NCBI GenBank assembly: GCA_965225625.1
Contig: CBDDBH010000034.1
Span: 372,001-436,000 of the forward strand
Source of the DNA: CBDDBH01 sp965225625
GTDB taxonomy: Bacteria > Pseudomonadota > Gammaproteobacteria > JADZEE01
Direction of reading: 5' to 3'
DNA: 64,000 bases
Shown here in pieces: positions 27,763 through 37,690 of this stretch. Below the pieces are notes generated by a model, which saw nothing but the letters and a program-made list of their open reading frames with translations, searched no databases and was not told where the DNA came from. How positions within the stretch are numbered: the stretch's first letter is position 1; every line of letters starts with the position of its first letter. Position numbers and translations under genes: made by a program.

Positions 27763-29070
27763 ATGGCGTCCAGCAGATCCTCGAAACATCGAGCCCGGCC
27801 GGTGTTTGTCGTCGATGGTGCGCGTACGCCGTTTCTCAAAGCTCGCACCAAACCAGGCCCGTTTACGGCTTCGGATCTTGCCCTGTTGGCTGGTCGGCCA
27901 TTGCTCGAGCGCCAGCCTTTCGCCGCGGAAGAACTTGACGAAGTTGTGCTCGGTTGCACCATGCCTAGCGCTGACGAAGCGAATATTGCCCGTGTAGTAG
28001 CACTGCGTCTGGGTTGTGGCAACGCGGTGCCTGCGTATACGGTGCAGCGTAATTGCGGCTCCGGCATGCAGGCGCTCGATAGTGCGGCACGGGCTATCGC
28101 AGCCGGCCGGGCAGAGCTGGTGCTGGCGGGAGGCACTGAAGCCATGAGTCATGGCCCCGTGTTGCTTGGCAGGGCGATGGTGGAATGGCTGGGTCAGTGG
28201 TCAACGGCCAAAACTCTAGGTCAGCGGTTCAAGACTGCCACGCAACTGCGGCCGGGTCATCTGAAGCCAATTATTGCGTTGCTGCGCGGACTTACCGATC
28301 CCATCGTCGGCCTGAACATGGGACAAACCGCGGAGGTGCTTGCGCATCGCTTCGATGTGTCGCGCGAAACGATGGATGAATATGCGGTTCGTAGCCACAA
28401 ACGTCTGGCCGCCGCGCAAGCCGAAGCTCGTTTGAGCGAGGTAGAAACGATTTACGACTGGCAGGGCAATTTTTACGCGCACGACGACGGTGTGCGCCCC
28501 GACTCCAGCGTGCAGGCGCTGGCCGGTTTGAGACCTGTCTTTGATCGTGAATTCGGCCGGGTTACAGCCGGCAATAGTGCACAAATCACAGACGGCGCCG
28601 CCATGCTTATTCTTGCCAGCGAAACGGCCGTCGAGGAGCACGAACTACCGGTTATGGGCAGAATCGTGGATTCCCAGTGGGCAGCCCTGGACCCCAGGCA
28701 GATGGGGCTAGGCCCGGTGCACGCAACGACACCATTGCTGAAGCGCAATCGCCTGGCGCTCGGCAAGATTGACGCCTGGGAGATTAACGAGGCGTTCGCG
28801 ACCCAGGTGCTTGCCTGTTTGAGAGCTTGGGAGGACAAACACTACTGCCAGGACGAACTGGGCCTGCGCGGTACATTCGGCAGCATCGACCAAACGCTGC
28901 TTAACGTAGACGGAGGCGGGGTGAGCCTGGGTCATCCGGTAGGCACCAGCGGCGCGCGTATCGTCTTGCACTTGCTGCATGTGCTGGCAGCGGGTAAGGG
29001 GAAGCGCGGCGTTGCAACGCTGTGCATCGGCGGCGGTCAGGGCGGCGCCATGCTACTCGAACGGGTGTAG
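27763..29070 (+). CDS. Acetyl-CoA acyltransferase (thiolase), FadI-like
   Basis: 435 residues. Thiolase catalytic residues are Cys98 (QRNCGSGMQA), His391 (GHPVGTSGAR) and Cys421 (CIGGGQGGA). The length and the conserved NEAFATQVLA segment fit the thiolase that partners FadJ-type enzymes in beta-oxidation, cleaving 3-ketoacyl-CoA. It starts 12 bases after the permease gene and is followed 42 bases later by the FadB/J-like gene. It is thus inside the transporter operon, separating the permeases from the ATPase gene. Confidence 0.9.
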   Translation: MASSRSSKHRARPVFVVDGARTPFLKARTKPGPFTASDLALLAGRPLLERQPFAAEELDEVVLGCTMPSADEANIARVVALRLGCGNAVPAYTVQRNCGSGMQALDSAARAIAAGRAELVLAGGTEAMSHGPVLLGRAMVEWLGQWSTAKTLGQRFKTATQLRPGHLKPIIALLRGLTDPIVGLNMGQTAEVLAHRFDVSRETMDEYAVRSHKRLAAAQAEARLSEVETIYDWQGNFYAHDDGVRPDSSVQALAGLRPVFDREFGRVTAGNSAQITDGAAMLILASETAVEEHELPVMGRIVDSQWAALDPRQMGLGPVHATTPLLKRNRLALGKIDAWEINEAFATQVLACLRAWEDKHYCQDELGLRGTFGSIDQTLLNVDGGGVSLGHPVGTSGARIVLHLLHVLAAGKGKRGVATLCIGGGQGGAMLLERV

Positions 29071-29112
29071 CGATATCGAATCTGGCAAAGGCGTAGAGCA
29101 ACTAAGCTGATC

Positions 29113-31161
29113 ATGACTAAAGATCCGTACAAAAACTGGCGACTCGAACACGACGAGGACGAGATCGCCTGGTTGCACATCGATAAACATGACGCGAACG
29201 CCAATGCATTGTCGGCTGACGTGCTCGGTGAATTAGACGCGATCCTGCAGGTATTGGCGGATGCACATCCGCGCGGGCTGGTGATTTTGTCGGCCAAACA
29301 GGGCGGATTCATCGCCGGCGCCGATGTCAACGAGTTCACACAGCTTGAATCTACGGCGCAGGCTACCGAACTCATTGGCCGTGCCCATACGATTTTCAAT
29401 CGACTCGAAGGCGTGCGTTTTCCCACCGTTGCGTTGATAGAAGGTTTTTGTCTGGGTGGCGGTTTCGAGTTGGCGCTTGCCTGCCGCTACCGCATAGCGG
29501 TCGACGTGCCGGCGACGCGGCTTGGCTTTCCGGAAGTCCTTCTGGGCATACATCCCGGCTTTGGCGGCACGGTTCGCTCAATACGGCACGCTGGAGCGCC
29601 GGGCGCGCTAGAGCTGATGCTGAGCGGCAAGACCATCGATGCACGCCGGGCATTGCAGTTGGGACTGGTCGACCGGCGGGTGCCGCCGCGCCAGGCATTG
29701 AGCGCGGCGCGGGCACTGATCCAGAAGCAGCCGGTCGCGCATCGTGCCAAACCGCTGGCTCGTCTGGCGAACAATGGTCTTGTGCGGCCGCTGCTGGGCG
29801 CATATTTGCGCCGCGAGGTGGCAAAGCGTGCGTCACCCAAGCACTATCCGGCGCCGTATGCATTGATTGATCTATGGGTCCGCCATGGCGGTGATCCGAC
29901 GGCAATGCTTAAGGAAGAAATCGCCTCAATTGCCGCGCTCATCACCAGCGATACCGCACGTAACCTACTGCGCGTATTCTTTCTGCAGGAACGCCTCAAG
30001 AACCAGGGCCGGGGCACGGCATTCCGGGTGCAACATGTACATGTCATCGGCGCCGGGTTGATGGGCGGGGATATTGCCGCGTGGTGTGCGTATAAAGGGT
30101 TGCAGGTGACGCTGCAAGATCGTGAACCGCGTTTTATTGCGCCTGCGTTGCAACGCGCTCACAAATTGTTTTCGCGGCGAATTCGTGATCGAAGATTGCG
30201 CGCCGCGGCATTGGGTAGGATCCGTGGCGACCACAACGGCTCCGGCGTTGAGCGTGCCGACGTCGTCATCGAGGCCATCATCGAGGATGCCGGCGCCAAA
30301 CAGCAACTATTTCGAGATATCGAACCGCGGATGCGTGATGGCGCATTGCTCGCTACAAATACTTCGAGTATTCCACTGGAAAAATTGGGTGAATCGTTGA
30401 CGGCGCCGGAACGCCTGGTGGGACTGCACTTCTTCAATCCGGTCGCGAAGATGAAGCTTGTCGAGATAATCTCGGCAGGCGCAACGGCTGCGGACTCGAT
30501 TGCCAAAGCGGCAGCGTTTGCCCGCGCCATTGATCGTTTGCCGTTGCCGGTGCGCAGTTCCCCAGGTTTCCTTGTAAACCGAATACTGACCCCATACATG
30601 TTGGAAGCCGTATTTCTCTGCGCCGATGGCGTCAGTATGGAAGCGATCGACAAGTCCGCGACAGATTTTGGTATGCCCATGGGTCCGATAGAGTTGGCTG
30701 ATACCGTTGGCCTCGACATTTGCCTGTCGGTCGGGGAACTGTTGGCAGCGGAACTGGGAATGCAGGTTCCGGACCTGATCCGAGACAAGGTGGCCGCTGG
30801 CGATCTGGGGCGCAAAAGCGGACGCGGGTTTTACCAGTATCAAAACAACAAACGGCAATCCGCCGCTGCACAGCAGGCCGGCGATCCTTCCAGATCTGCC
30901 GAGATCCAGGATCGGTTGCTGCTTAAAATCGTTAACGAAAGCATTGCCTGCCTGCGTGAAGAGGTTGTCGCCGACGCCGATTTGCTGGACGCCGGAATGA
31001 TTTTTGGCACCGGCTTTGCTCCATTTCGTGGTGGTCCCATGCATCACCTCACGGCTGTCGGGGCGAATGAACTCGAGTCGCGTTTACGTGCCTTAGAGCA
31101 GCGCTACGGCGATCGGTTTGCACCGGACGCTGGTTGGCAGCGCTGGATGGAAAGTCAGTAG
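29113..31161 (+). CDS. Bifunctional enoyl-CoA hydratase/3-hydroxyacyl-CoA dehydrogenase
   Basis: 682 residues, alpha subunit of a FadIJ-type beta-oxidation complex. The N-terminal crotonase domain has GGFIAGADVNEF (oxyanion hole), GFCLGGGFELALACRYR and PEVLLGIHPGFGGT. The NAD domain begins near residue 308 with HVIGAGLMGGDIAAW. It is followed by the FFNPVAKMKLVEI and GFLVNRILTPYMLEA signatures, and a C-terminal 3HCDH domain (FGTGFAPFRGGP). It is about 30 residues shorter than Escherichia coli FadB/FadJ. It ends six bases before the ATPase gene. Confidence 0.92.
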   Translation: MTKDPYKNWRLEHDEDEIAWLHIDKHDANANALSADVLGELDAILQVLADAHPRGLVILSAKQGGFIAGADVNEFTQLESTAQATELIGRAHTIFNRLEGVRFPTVALIEGFCLGGGFELALACRYRIAVDVPATRLGFPEVLLGIHPGFGGTVRSIRHAGAPGALELMLSGKTIDARRALQLGLVDRRVPPRQALSAARALIQKQPVAHRAKPLARLANNGLVRPLLGAYLRREVAKRASPKHYPAPYALIDLWVRHGGDPTAMLKEEIASIAALITSDTARNLLRVFFLQERLKNQGRGTAFRVQHVHVIGAGLMGGDIAAWCAYKGLQVTLQDREPRFIAPALQRAHKLFSRRIRDRRLRAAALGRIRGDHNGSGVERADVVIEAIIEDAGAKQQLFRDIEPRMRDGALLATNTSSIPLEKLGESLTAPERLVGLHFFNPVAKMKLVEIISAGATAADSIAKAAAFARAIDRLPLPVRSSPGFLVNRILTPYMLEAVFLCADGVSMEAIDKSATDFGMPMGPIELADTVGLDICLSVGELLAAELGMQVPDLIRDKVAAGDLGRKSGRGFYQYQNNKRQSAAAQQAGDPSRSAEIQDRLLLKIVNESIACLREEVVADADLLDAGMIFGTGFAPFRGGPMHHLTAVGANELESRLRALEQRYGDRFAPDAGWQRWMESQ

Positions 31162-31167
31162 CGTTCC

Positions 31168-33165
31168 TTGAGCGATAGCCTTCTCGAAGTAACGGGTTTG
31201 CGCACGCGTATCGGCGCGGGCGAGCACGCCGCGCGCGTTGTCGATGGCATCGATCTGAAGATTGCCCGTGGTGAGACATTTGCGTTACTCGGCGAATCCG
31301 GCTGCGGTAAGTCCATGACGGCGCTCAGTATCATGCGGCTGCTGCCGCACGGCGGGCGCATCCTGGGCGGCTCGGTAAAGCTCGATGGACAGGAATTGCT
31401 GGCATTGCCGGAGAGCGCCATGCGCAATGTGCGTGGCGGGCGGATTGCGATGATCTTTCAGGAACCGCAGACTTCGCTGAATCCGGTGCTCACGGTTGCC
31501 CGACAGATCGGAGAGTCGTTGCAGCGACATACACAGCTGCGGCGTGCACAGATCCGTGAGCGCATAGTTGACTTGTTGAACGCGGTCGGCATACCGGATC
31601 CGCAACGCAGGTTGGATGAATATCCGCATCAGCTCTCCGGCGGGATGAAGCAACGCGTAATGATAGCAATGGCACTGGCCGGCGAACCCGATCTGCTCAT
31701 TGCCGACGAGCCCACGACAGCCCTGGATGTGACCATTCAGGCGCAGGTTTTGGATTTGCTGCGTGAACTGCAACAACGCACGGGTATGGCGATGCTGTTG
31801 ATCACGCATGATCTGGGCGTCGTCGCGCAGGTAGCCAGCCGTGTAGCCGTGATGTACGCGGGACACGTCGTGGAGGAGGCCGGTGCAGGTCGATTCTTCT
31901 CCGCACCTGCGCACCCGTATTCGCGCAAGCTGTTCGACTCATTACCGAGCGTAGAAAAGCGAGAAAAGACGCTCGCGGTTATTCCAGGCACCGTGCCGCC
32001 GTTGACCCAGGCGTTTACCGGGTGCCGGTTTGAATCGCGCTGCACATTTGCGTGGGACGCCTGTCGTGACGAAGAACCGGTTGCATCGGAGCTAGTGCAC
32101 GGACATTGGGCGCGCTGTCATCTGCACAACCCTGCCTACCCCGATTCCATGCCCGAGCAGGCAACGCCAGCGCAGCCGCAAGCCACCGGCGCTCAGACGA
32201 CGGCCACGGAATTGCTTAACGTAAGCAAACTCGAAGTCCATTTCCCGATTCGCAAAGGTTTGTTTAAACGACTGATAGGGCATGTACGTGCGGTCGATGG
32301 CGTGTCACTAACGATCCCCACGGGGACGACGCTGGCATTGGTGGGCGAATCAGGCTGCGGAAAAACGACAGCCGGCAAGGGTATCGTTCAGCTCATCGCA
32401 CCGACGGCCGGCAGTGTGAGATTCCAAGGCGAAGAGCTTACCGAGCTTGCCGGCGAGCGACTGCGCAAAAAGCGTTCGGATATCCAATTTATCTTTCAGG
32501 ATCCCTACGCGTCCATGAATCCACGCATGCTCATCGCCGACATTATTGCTGAAGGCATGATCGCTCAAGGAATTGGTGCGGATAGTAAAGAGCGGGCCGA
32601 GCGGGTCGATCGTTTACTGCGCGATGTAGGCCTTGCGGCCGAGGCGAAAACCCGATATCCGCATGAATTCTCCGGCGGTCAGCGCCAACGGATCTGTATT
32701 GCACGCGCGCTCGCCGTGGAGCCGAAATTGATTGTCTGTGACGAACCGACCAGTGCGCTCGATGTTTCCGTGCAGGCCCAGATCCTGAATCTTTTAAAGG
32801 AATTACAGGATAGATTGGGTCTGGCCTACTTGTTCATTACGCACAATCTCGCAGTGGTCGAATACCTGGCACACGAGGTAGCGGTGATGTACCTCGGCCG
32901 AATTGTTGAGTCGGGCGCGACGGCTGAAGTATTGACGGATCCGAAACATCCGTACACGCAGGCGTTGCTATCGGCCGTGCCGGTGCTGGATAAGACATCG
33001 CAACGTCAAATCATCAGACTGGAGGGCGATCTGCCGTCACCATCGGCGCCGCCAAGCGGCTGCCATTTCTCTCCCCGCTGTGCCTACGCGCGAGCCGAAT
33101 GCCACCAGCACTATCCCGACGTGAAACAGGTTGGCGCGACCCACAGCGTGCGTTGCGTATTGTAG
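31168..33165 (+). CDS. Oligopeptide-type ABC transporter ATPase, two fused nucleotide-binding domains
   Basis: 665 residues. Domain 1 (about 5-280) has Walker A GESGCGKS, signature LSGGMKQRV and Walker B LLIADEPTTALD. Domain 2 (about 350-650) has Walker A GESGCGKT, signature FSGGQRQRI and Walker B LIVCDEPTSALD. Each ends in an oligopeptide-type C-terminal motif with clustered Cys (CRFESRCTFAWDAC and CHFSPRCAYARAEC), known in relatives to bind an Fe-S cluster. Fusion of OppD- and OppF-like parts resembles YejF. The TTG start at 31168 has no strong ribosome-binding site; coupling to the preceding gene is likely. It ends facing the modC remnant. Confidence 0.92.
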   Translation: MSDSLLEVTGLRTRIGAGEHAARVVDGIDLKIARGETFALLGESGCGKSMTALSIMRLLPHGGRILGGSVKLDGQELLALPESAMRNVRGGRIAMIFQEPQTSLNPVLTVARQIGESLQRHTQLRRAQIRERIVDLLNAVGIPDPQRRLDEYPHQLSGGMKQRVMIAMALAGEPDLLIADEPTTALDVTIQAQVLDLLRELQQRTGMAMLLITHDLGVVAQVASRVAVMYAGHVVEEAGAGRFFSAPAHPYSRKLFDSLPSVEKREKTLAVIPGTVPPLTQAFTGCRFESRCTFAWDACRDEEPVASELVHGHWARCHLHNPAYPDSMPEQATPAQPQATGAQTTATELLNVSKLEVHFPIRKGLFKRLIGHVRAVDGVSLTIPTGTTLALVGESGCGKTTAGKGIVQLIAPTAGSVRFQGEELTELAGERLRKKRSDIQFIFQDPYASMNPRMLIADIIAEGMIAQGIGADSKERAERVDRLLRDVGLAAEAKTRYPHEFSGGQRQRICIARALAVEPKLIVCDEPTSALDVSVQAQILNLLKELQDRLGLAYLFITHNLAVVEYLAHEVAVMYLGRIVESGATAEVLTDPKHPYTQALLSAVPVLDKTSQRQIIRLEGDLPSPSAPPSGCHFSPRCAYARAECHQHYPDVKQVGATHSVRCVL

Positions 33166-33179
33166 TTTTCAAGCGCGGT

Positions 33180-34313
33180 CTATGGCGAAGAACTGCTGTT
33201 ATCCTCTGCTGGCGTAAGATGGATCCCTTCGCGCAGCAACGATGCTCCGATTTCCACGCCCGGCGCCAGCGCATTTCGGTTCCCTACGTGGGTGGGTATT
33301 GACGTTGTAACGCTCACGTCTTGTGATGACCCGAGTCGGGCTGTAACGGACGTCGTCTCACCCATGGTAACAAGTTCACTAATGCGGCCCCGGATCGGGT
33401 TCTCACGTTCGCCGCGTGATGGCCGGTCGCGTCGATATAAGATCACGTTCGCGGGTGGGATCACCCAACTCAGCTTGGCGCCGGCCGCCATGTCGGGTCG
33501 GTACGGGGCTTACAGTTGATAGTCCAGCCAGCGAATGTGGATAACTTCCGCGCTTGCATCGTGGCTGATCACGGTACCGACATAAATGTTCGGTATATCG
33601 ACCAATCGCGCCGCCAGCGCACTGATCGGGCGTGATAACACTTCATCAGGACTGCCCGTTTGCAGTGCAATCCCATGGTGCAACAGGCACATGCGGTCGG
33701 CCAGCATCCGTGCCTCCTGCAAATCGTGTGTGACCAGCACGATAGGCAGGTTAACGCGCCGGCGTAATTGCGCCAGCTCGCGCTGTAGCTTGCGCCGCGT
33801 GACTTGATCAACAGCTGAAAAAGGTTCGTCCAACAGCAACACGGCGGGGTCGCGGGCGAGGGCACGCGCCAGTGCTACCCGTTGTTGTTGTCCGCCCGAC
33901 AGTGCGCGGGGCTTATGCGCCTCTAAACCGCCCAGATTTACGGATTCCAGCAACGTCGCAGCCTGTGCTTTGCGCGCGGACGCTGGCAAGTGGCGCAGGG
34001 CGCTGGCGACATTATCGATGGCACTCAAATGCGGAAATAATGCGTATTGCTGAAATACCAGTCCGACCCGGCGCCGCTGTGGCGCCCTATGGATGTGGCG
34101 GTCGCTGGCAAACCATATCATTCCATTACAGCTAACTTCGCCGGAATCCGGACGCTGCAGCCCGGCGATGCACCGCAGCAAAGAGGTTTTACCGCTGCCG
34201 GATGGTCCAACCAAGGCGAGTTGCTCGCCGGTGCGGCATTCGAATTGGGCATTCAATGGCACGGGTAGGCGTTGCCGCACTCTAACCAACAGTCCCTCGT
34301 TGCTAGCCGTCAT
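33180..34313 (-). pseudogene. modC: Molybdate ABC transporter ATPase ModC with in-frame stop
   Basis: The ATPase part (267 codons) has Walker A GPSGSGKT, the Q-loop FQQYALFPHLS, signature LSGGQQQRV, Walker B VLLLDEPFSAVD and switch His in LVTHD. It stops at TAA 33512-33510 after IRWLDYQL. The same frame then continues for 109 codons with no further stop. This tail contains the molybdate-type TOBE sequence (WVIPPANVILYRRDRPSRG, then NPIRGRISELV) that ModC needs for substrate regulation. The simplest origin is CAA to TAA. The intact length, about 377 residues, fits ModC. A truncated ATPase could still be made, but would lack the whole TOBE domain. Confidence 0.88.
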
Positions 34314-34361
34314 GTTTCACCACGAGGATTAATGGCATCGGCTCGGGCCGGTACACCGCGG

Positions 34362-35064
34362 TTAGTGTCGTTGTTTGTCACCGTAACGGTCATTGAGCCG
34401 GTAGATAAAGGCGATCGCAGTAAAGGCAAACATCAACAACACCGCCGACATCACCGCGGCGCCATGTTGATCGAAAGCCTGCATACGGTCGTAGATAGCG
34501 ATGGCAATGGTGCGTGTTTCGCCCGGGATATTGCCGCCGACCATCAATACAACACCGAATTCCCCCAACGTATGCGCTGCAACGAGTACCAACGCGGTCA
34601 GGATCCGGGGCCACGCCAACGGCAGCTCGATTTTCCAGAACGTCAACCAGGATGACATGCCACTGCACCAGGCGGCCTCTCGCACTTCCAGCGGGATGGT
34701 CTCGAACCCCCGTTGCATGGGCTGCACTGCGAAGGACAGATTGAATATCAGCGAGGCCAGCAGTCCGCCTTCGAAAGTGAATACCAGCGGTGTATCGAAA
34801 ATCTGCATATACGCATGTCCTAGGGTGGACGTGCGTCCGAGCGTGGTTAGCAGATAGTATCCGAGTACGGTGGGTGGCAATATCAGAGGCAGCGCTACCA
34901 GTGCTTCTAATAGCGCCTTGCCGCGGAAACTTCGCCATGCCAATGCGCGCGCGGCGTGACCGCCAGGGATGGCGGAAATGCAGACCATGCACGACTGCAA
35001 GGATGCAGGAGGTAGGGCGAAGCAGGAGCCAGAGCCGAGGAGCGTTTGTCTGCCCTTCATGCAA
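34362..35064 (-). pseudogene. modB: Molybdate ABC transporter permease ModB, probably frameshifted
   Basis: From FRGKALLEALVALPLILPPTVLGYYLL onward the sequence is a normal ModB, with GRTSTLGH, the EAA loop EAAWCSGMSSWLTFWKIELPLAWP, and NIPGETRTIAIAIYDRM. The first 40 residues in this frame (ATG 35060) are poor in hydrophobic residues and match ModB badly. The frame one base away gives a better first helix, APRLWLLLRPTSCILAVV, after a TTG at 35064. One extra base near 34971-34976 would explain this. The evidence is weaker than for modA and modC. If no frameshift exists, the CDS is 34362-35060, 232 residues. Confidence 0.65.
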
Positions 35065-35072
35065 TATACGGG

Positions 35073-35841
35073 TTAACGGCGCTCTGGAAGCTGATAGCCA
35101 TACTGCGACAAAATCTTGTGCGCGACCGGCGAGTCCAGGAACCGGTAGAACGACTCGGCCGCTACAGAGGAGGATTGCAGTAATGCCATGCGTTGTCGCA
35201 GCGCCGTGTGCCACTCAGCCGGGATGATTACAAAGCGTCCGCGTGCGGCAATTTGCTCGGCATGCAGAAACGAAACCGGGACGATCGCGGCATCGACCGC
35301 GTCTGATAACGCAAACTGCATCGCTTGCGCCGCATTTTCGCCGGTTACCAGCACAGGCTGCATCTGCTGCCAGAGGCCTGCAAATTGCGTGGCTTCGCGG
35401 GCTGCACGGCCATACGGTGCGTGTTCGGGGTTAGCGATGGCAATCAGGCGTAAACGCCCATCGGCTATCGCGGGTGCGATATCGCTCAGATCTGCAGCGA
35501 ATTGGGCCCTTGTGGGTACAAAAAGTCCGATACGCCCGATTGCATACAGGCGTCCCTGATCGCGGGTGAGCCCGCGCTGAAACAACGATTGTATGTAACG
35601 TTCCTCCGCGGAGACGAATACCTCGAAAGGTGCGCCCTGAATGATCTGGCGCATGAGGTTGCCGGAGGAGCCAGTGGCGATCCGCACCGATTGGCCGCTG
35701 TCACGATTGAACTCAGCGGCAATCTTCCCGCATGGGTCGCGTGACGTTGGTGGCCACTGCGATGAGCGGCTCGGCCGCTGTGTGCGCGAGCGCGAAGTGG
35801 CTTAGCAGAGCGAGAAATAACGGTACGAAATAGTCCCGCAT
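35073..35841 (-). pseudogene. modA: Molybdate-binding protein ModA, frameshifted
   Basis: The N-terminal frame from ATG 35841 encodes a signal peptide (DYFVPLFLALLSHFALAHTA) and the mature start AEPLIAVATNVTRPMRE. The frame then breaks. One base fewer near 35724 (GGGAAGATT to GGGAAATT on the minus strand) continues it as IAAEFNRDSGQSVRIATGSSGNL, the classic ModA sequence, through to GYQLPERR. The joined protein is about 255 residues, normal for ModA. The downstream open frame alone (35073-35687) would lack the signal peptide and first strand and could not work as a periplasmic binder. It starts 18 bases after gorA on the same strand. Confidence 0.88.
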
Positions 35842-35859
35842 GAGCTGGCGCGTCGTGCG

Positions 35860-37215
35860 CTAAGACGCTACCGGCTCGCGCATGGTGACGAATTCCTCGG
35901 CCGCTGTCGGGTGGATTCCGATGGTGGTGTCGAATATGGCCTTGGTGGCGCCGGCGCGCAGCGCTATCGCCATGCCCTGGATCATTTCACCCGCATCCGG
36001 GCCCACCATATGAATACCGACTACGCGATCGCTGTCAGCGTCGACGATCATTTTCATCAAGGTCTTGTCAGCGCTGCCCGTCATCGTGTGTTTCAATGGC
36101 GTGAAGCTCGAGCGGAATATCAAAACTTCCCGGTAACGTTCCCGCGCTTGCGCTTCGGTCAGTCCCACCGTACCGATGTTCGGTTGGCTGAATACCGCCG
36201 TCGGTACATATTCGTAGTCGACGCGATAGTCCGTTCCGGCATACAGGTTACGTGCTAACGCCATACCCTCAGCGAGGGCTACTGGTGTTAAATTGATTCG
36301 GTCAGTTACATCGCCCAACGCATAAATCGAAGCAACCGACGTTTGATACTGTTCATCGACAATAATCGCGCCTTTTTCGTTCAAAGCCACGCCGACGTTT
36401 TCCAAGCCCAGCTCCATTGAATTAGGGTGCCGTCCGGTTGCGTACATAACCAGCCCGGTTTGCAGCAAACTGCCGTCGTTTAGTGTTGCCGTGTAGGCCC
36501 CATCTATTTTTTCGATGGCGGTTACGTTGCAGTCGAATCGCAGCGTGATCCCCGTTTGCGACATTTGCTCGGCAAGAAAGGTTCTAACTTCATCATCGAA
36601 TCCGCGCATGAACAGAGGTCCGCGATACAGTAGCGTTGTTTCCACCCCCAGTCCGTGAAATATCCCGGCAAACTCGACCGCGATATAACCGCCGCCGACA
36701 ATCACTACCTGCTCCGGCAGTGCATCCAGATAAAATGCTTCGTTCGAGCTGATTGCGTGCTGCCGCCCGGGAATGTCGGGAATCGTCGGCCATCCGCCGG
36801 TTGCCACCAGGATACGTTCCGTGGTGTAGCTGTGTTCACCCACGGTGACCGTGTGCTCGTCCGTAACCACAGCTCGGCCGTCGATGAGCTTGCACCCCGC
36901 AGACTCCAATAATCGTTGATAAATGCCATTCAGGCGTAGGATCTCCTTGTTTTTGTTGTCGCGCAGGATGTTCCAGTCGAATTCCGGAAGCTCACTCTTC
37001 CAACCAAAGCCGCGTGCGTCTTCGAAGTCCTCACGAAAATGTGATGCGTATACGAATAACTTTTTGGGAATACAGCCGACATTGACACAAGTACCTCCCA
37101 AATACCGGTCTTCGGCAACGGCGACGCGGACGCCAAATCCGGCGGCCATGCGGGCAGCGCGTACGCCGCCCGAGCCGGCACCGATTACGAACAAGTCATA
37201 GTCGTATTGAGCCAC
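35860..37215 (-). CDS. gorA: Glutathione-disulfide reductase
   Basis: 451 residues, FAD-dependent, cytoplasmic homodimer using NADPH to reduce GSSG. The FAD motif is [12 protein letters not shown] and the redox-active pair is Cys43/Cys48 in [14 protein letters not shown]. The NAD(P) motif is [15 protein letters not shown], followed by an Arg-containing region ([13 protein letters not shown]). The second FAD motif is [10 protein letters not shown], and the catalytic His435 lies in GIHPTAAEE. Length and motifs agree with GorA rather than with mercuric or lipoamide reductases. It lies 23 bases after dgkA on the same strand and is followed by the modABC remnant. Confidence 0.93.
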   Translation of the reverse strand: MAQYDYDLFVIGAGSGGVRAARMAAGFGVRVAVAEDRYLGGTCVNVGCIPKKLFVYASHFREDFEDARGFGWKSELPEFDWNILRDNKNKEILRLNGIYQRLLESAGCKLIDGRAVVTDEHTVTVGEHSYTTERILVATGGWPTIPDIPGRQHAISSNEAFYLDALPEQVVIVGGGYIAVEFAGIFHGLGVETTLLYRGPLFMRGFDDEVRTFLAEQMSQTGITLRFDCNVTAIEKIDGAYTATLNDGSLLQTGLVMYATGRHPNSMELGLENVGVALNEKGAIIVDEQYQTSVASIYALGDVTDRINLTPVALAEGMALARNLYAGTDYRVDYEYVPTAVFSQPNIGTVGLTEAQARERYREVLIFRSSFTPLKHTMTGSADKTLMKMIVDADSDRVVGIHMVGPDAGEMIQGMAIALRAGATKAIFDTTIGIHPTAAEEFVTMREPVAS

Positions 37216-37238
37216 ATTGATTCCTTAGGGGTTGAGAT

Positions 37239-37610
37239 TTATTGAATGCGTTCGACGCCGATTAGCGTCCAGATTATGAGAGTTGTCACCAGGGCAATGA
37301 ACACTGCCGCCGATCCCAGGTCTTTTGCGCGTCCAGACAATTCGTGCTGTTCAGGCCCCACGCGATCGACGATTGCCTCAATCGCTGAGTTGCAAACCTC
37401 GGCGATCAGCACAAGGCCGCAGGAGCCAATCAAAAGGCTGCGCTCAAGCGCGCCCTCGCCGAGCCAGAATGCAAGCGGCACCATAATCACCGCCATCCAT
37501 CCCTCGATACGGAATGCTTCCTCATGCTGCCAGGCAGCGCGCAGTCCAGCCATGGAATAGCCGAACGAGTTGACCATTCGTGTTATGCCGCGTCCACCCG
37601 GTTTAGCCAT
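37239..37610 (-). CDS. dgkA: Diacylglycerol kinase (DgkA type)
   Basis: 123 residues, small trimeric inner-membrane enzyme with three helices. The start GGRGITRMVNSFGYSMAGLRAAWQHEEAFR is the family N-terminus. The active-site motif is EVCNSAIEAIVDRVG in helix 2, and GRAKDLGSAAVFIAL begins helix 3. It recycles diacylglycerol formed during membrane-derived glucan or lipid turnover. A TATAAT element lies just upstream within an AT-rich stretch. Confidence 0.95.
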   Translation of the reverse strand: MAKPGGRGITRMVNSFGYSMAGLRAAWQHEEAFRIEGWMAVIMVPLAFWLGEGALERSLLIGSCGLVLIAEVCNSAIEAIVDRVGPEQHELSGRAKDLGSAAVFIALVTTLIIWTLIGVERIQ

Positions 37611-37641
37611 GTTTCTTCATCGATGTGAGAGCGTTTTTAGA

Positions 37642-37690
37642 ATTATAACCTGTTATATTTCAATAAATTATATCTTATATTTAATTTAAA
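37642..37690 (-). promoter_or_regulatory. AT-rich probable promoter of dgkA
   Basis: The interval between trmH and dgkA is almost pure A/T for about 50 bases. On the minus strand it gives TATAAT (37647-37642) about 30 bases before the dgkA ATG, with further TATAAT-like words and A/T tracts upstream that could act as an UP element. A good -35 is not visible. Confidence 0.35.

Noticed and set aside
29448..29905. Open frames on both strands inside the hydratase/dehydrogenase gene
   Set aside because: They are alternative-frame shadows of a well-conserved crotonase domain.
34390..35214. 274-codon minus-strand frame over modB and the end of modA
   Set aside because: Only the short part near 34975-35064 may be the true modB start; the remainder is an out-of-frame shadow.
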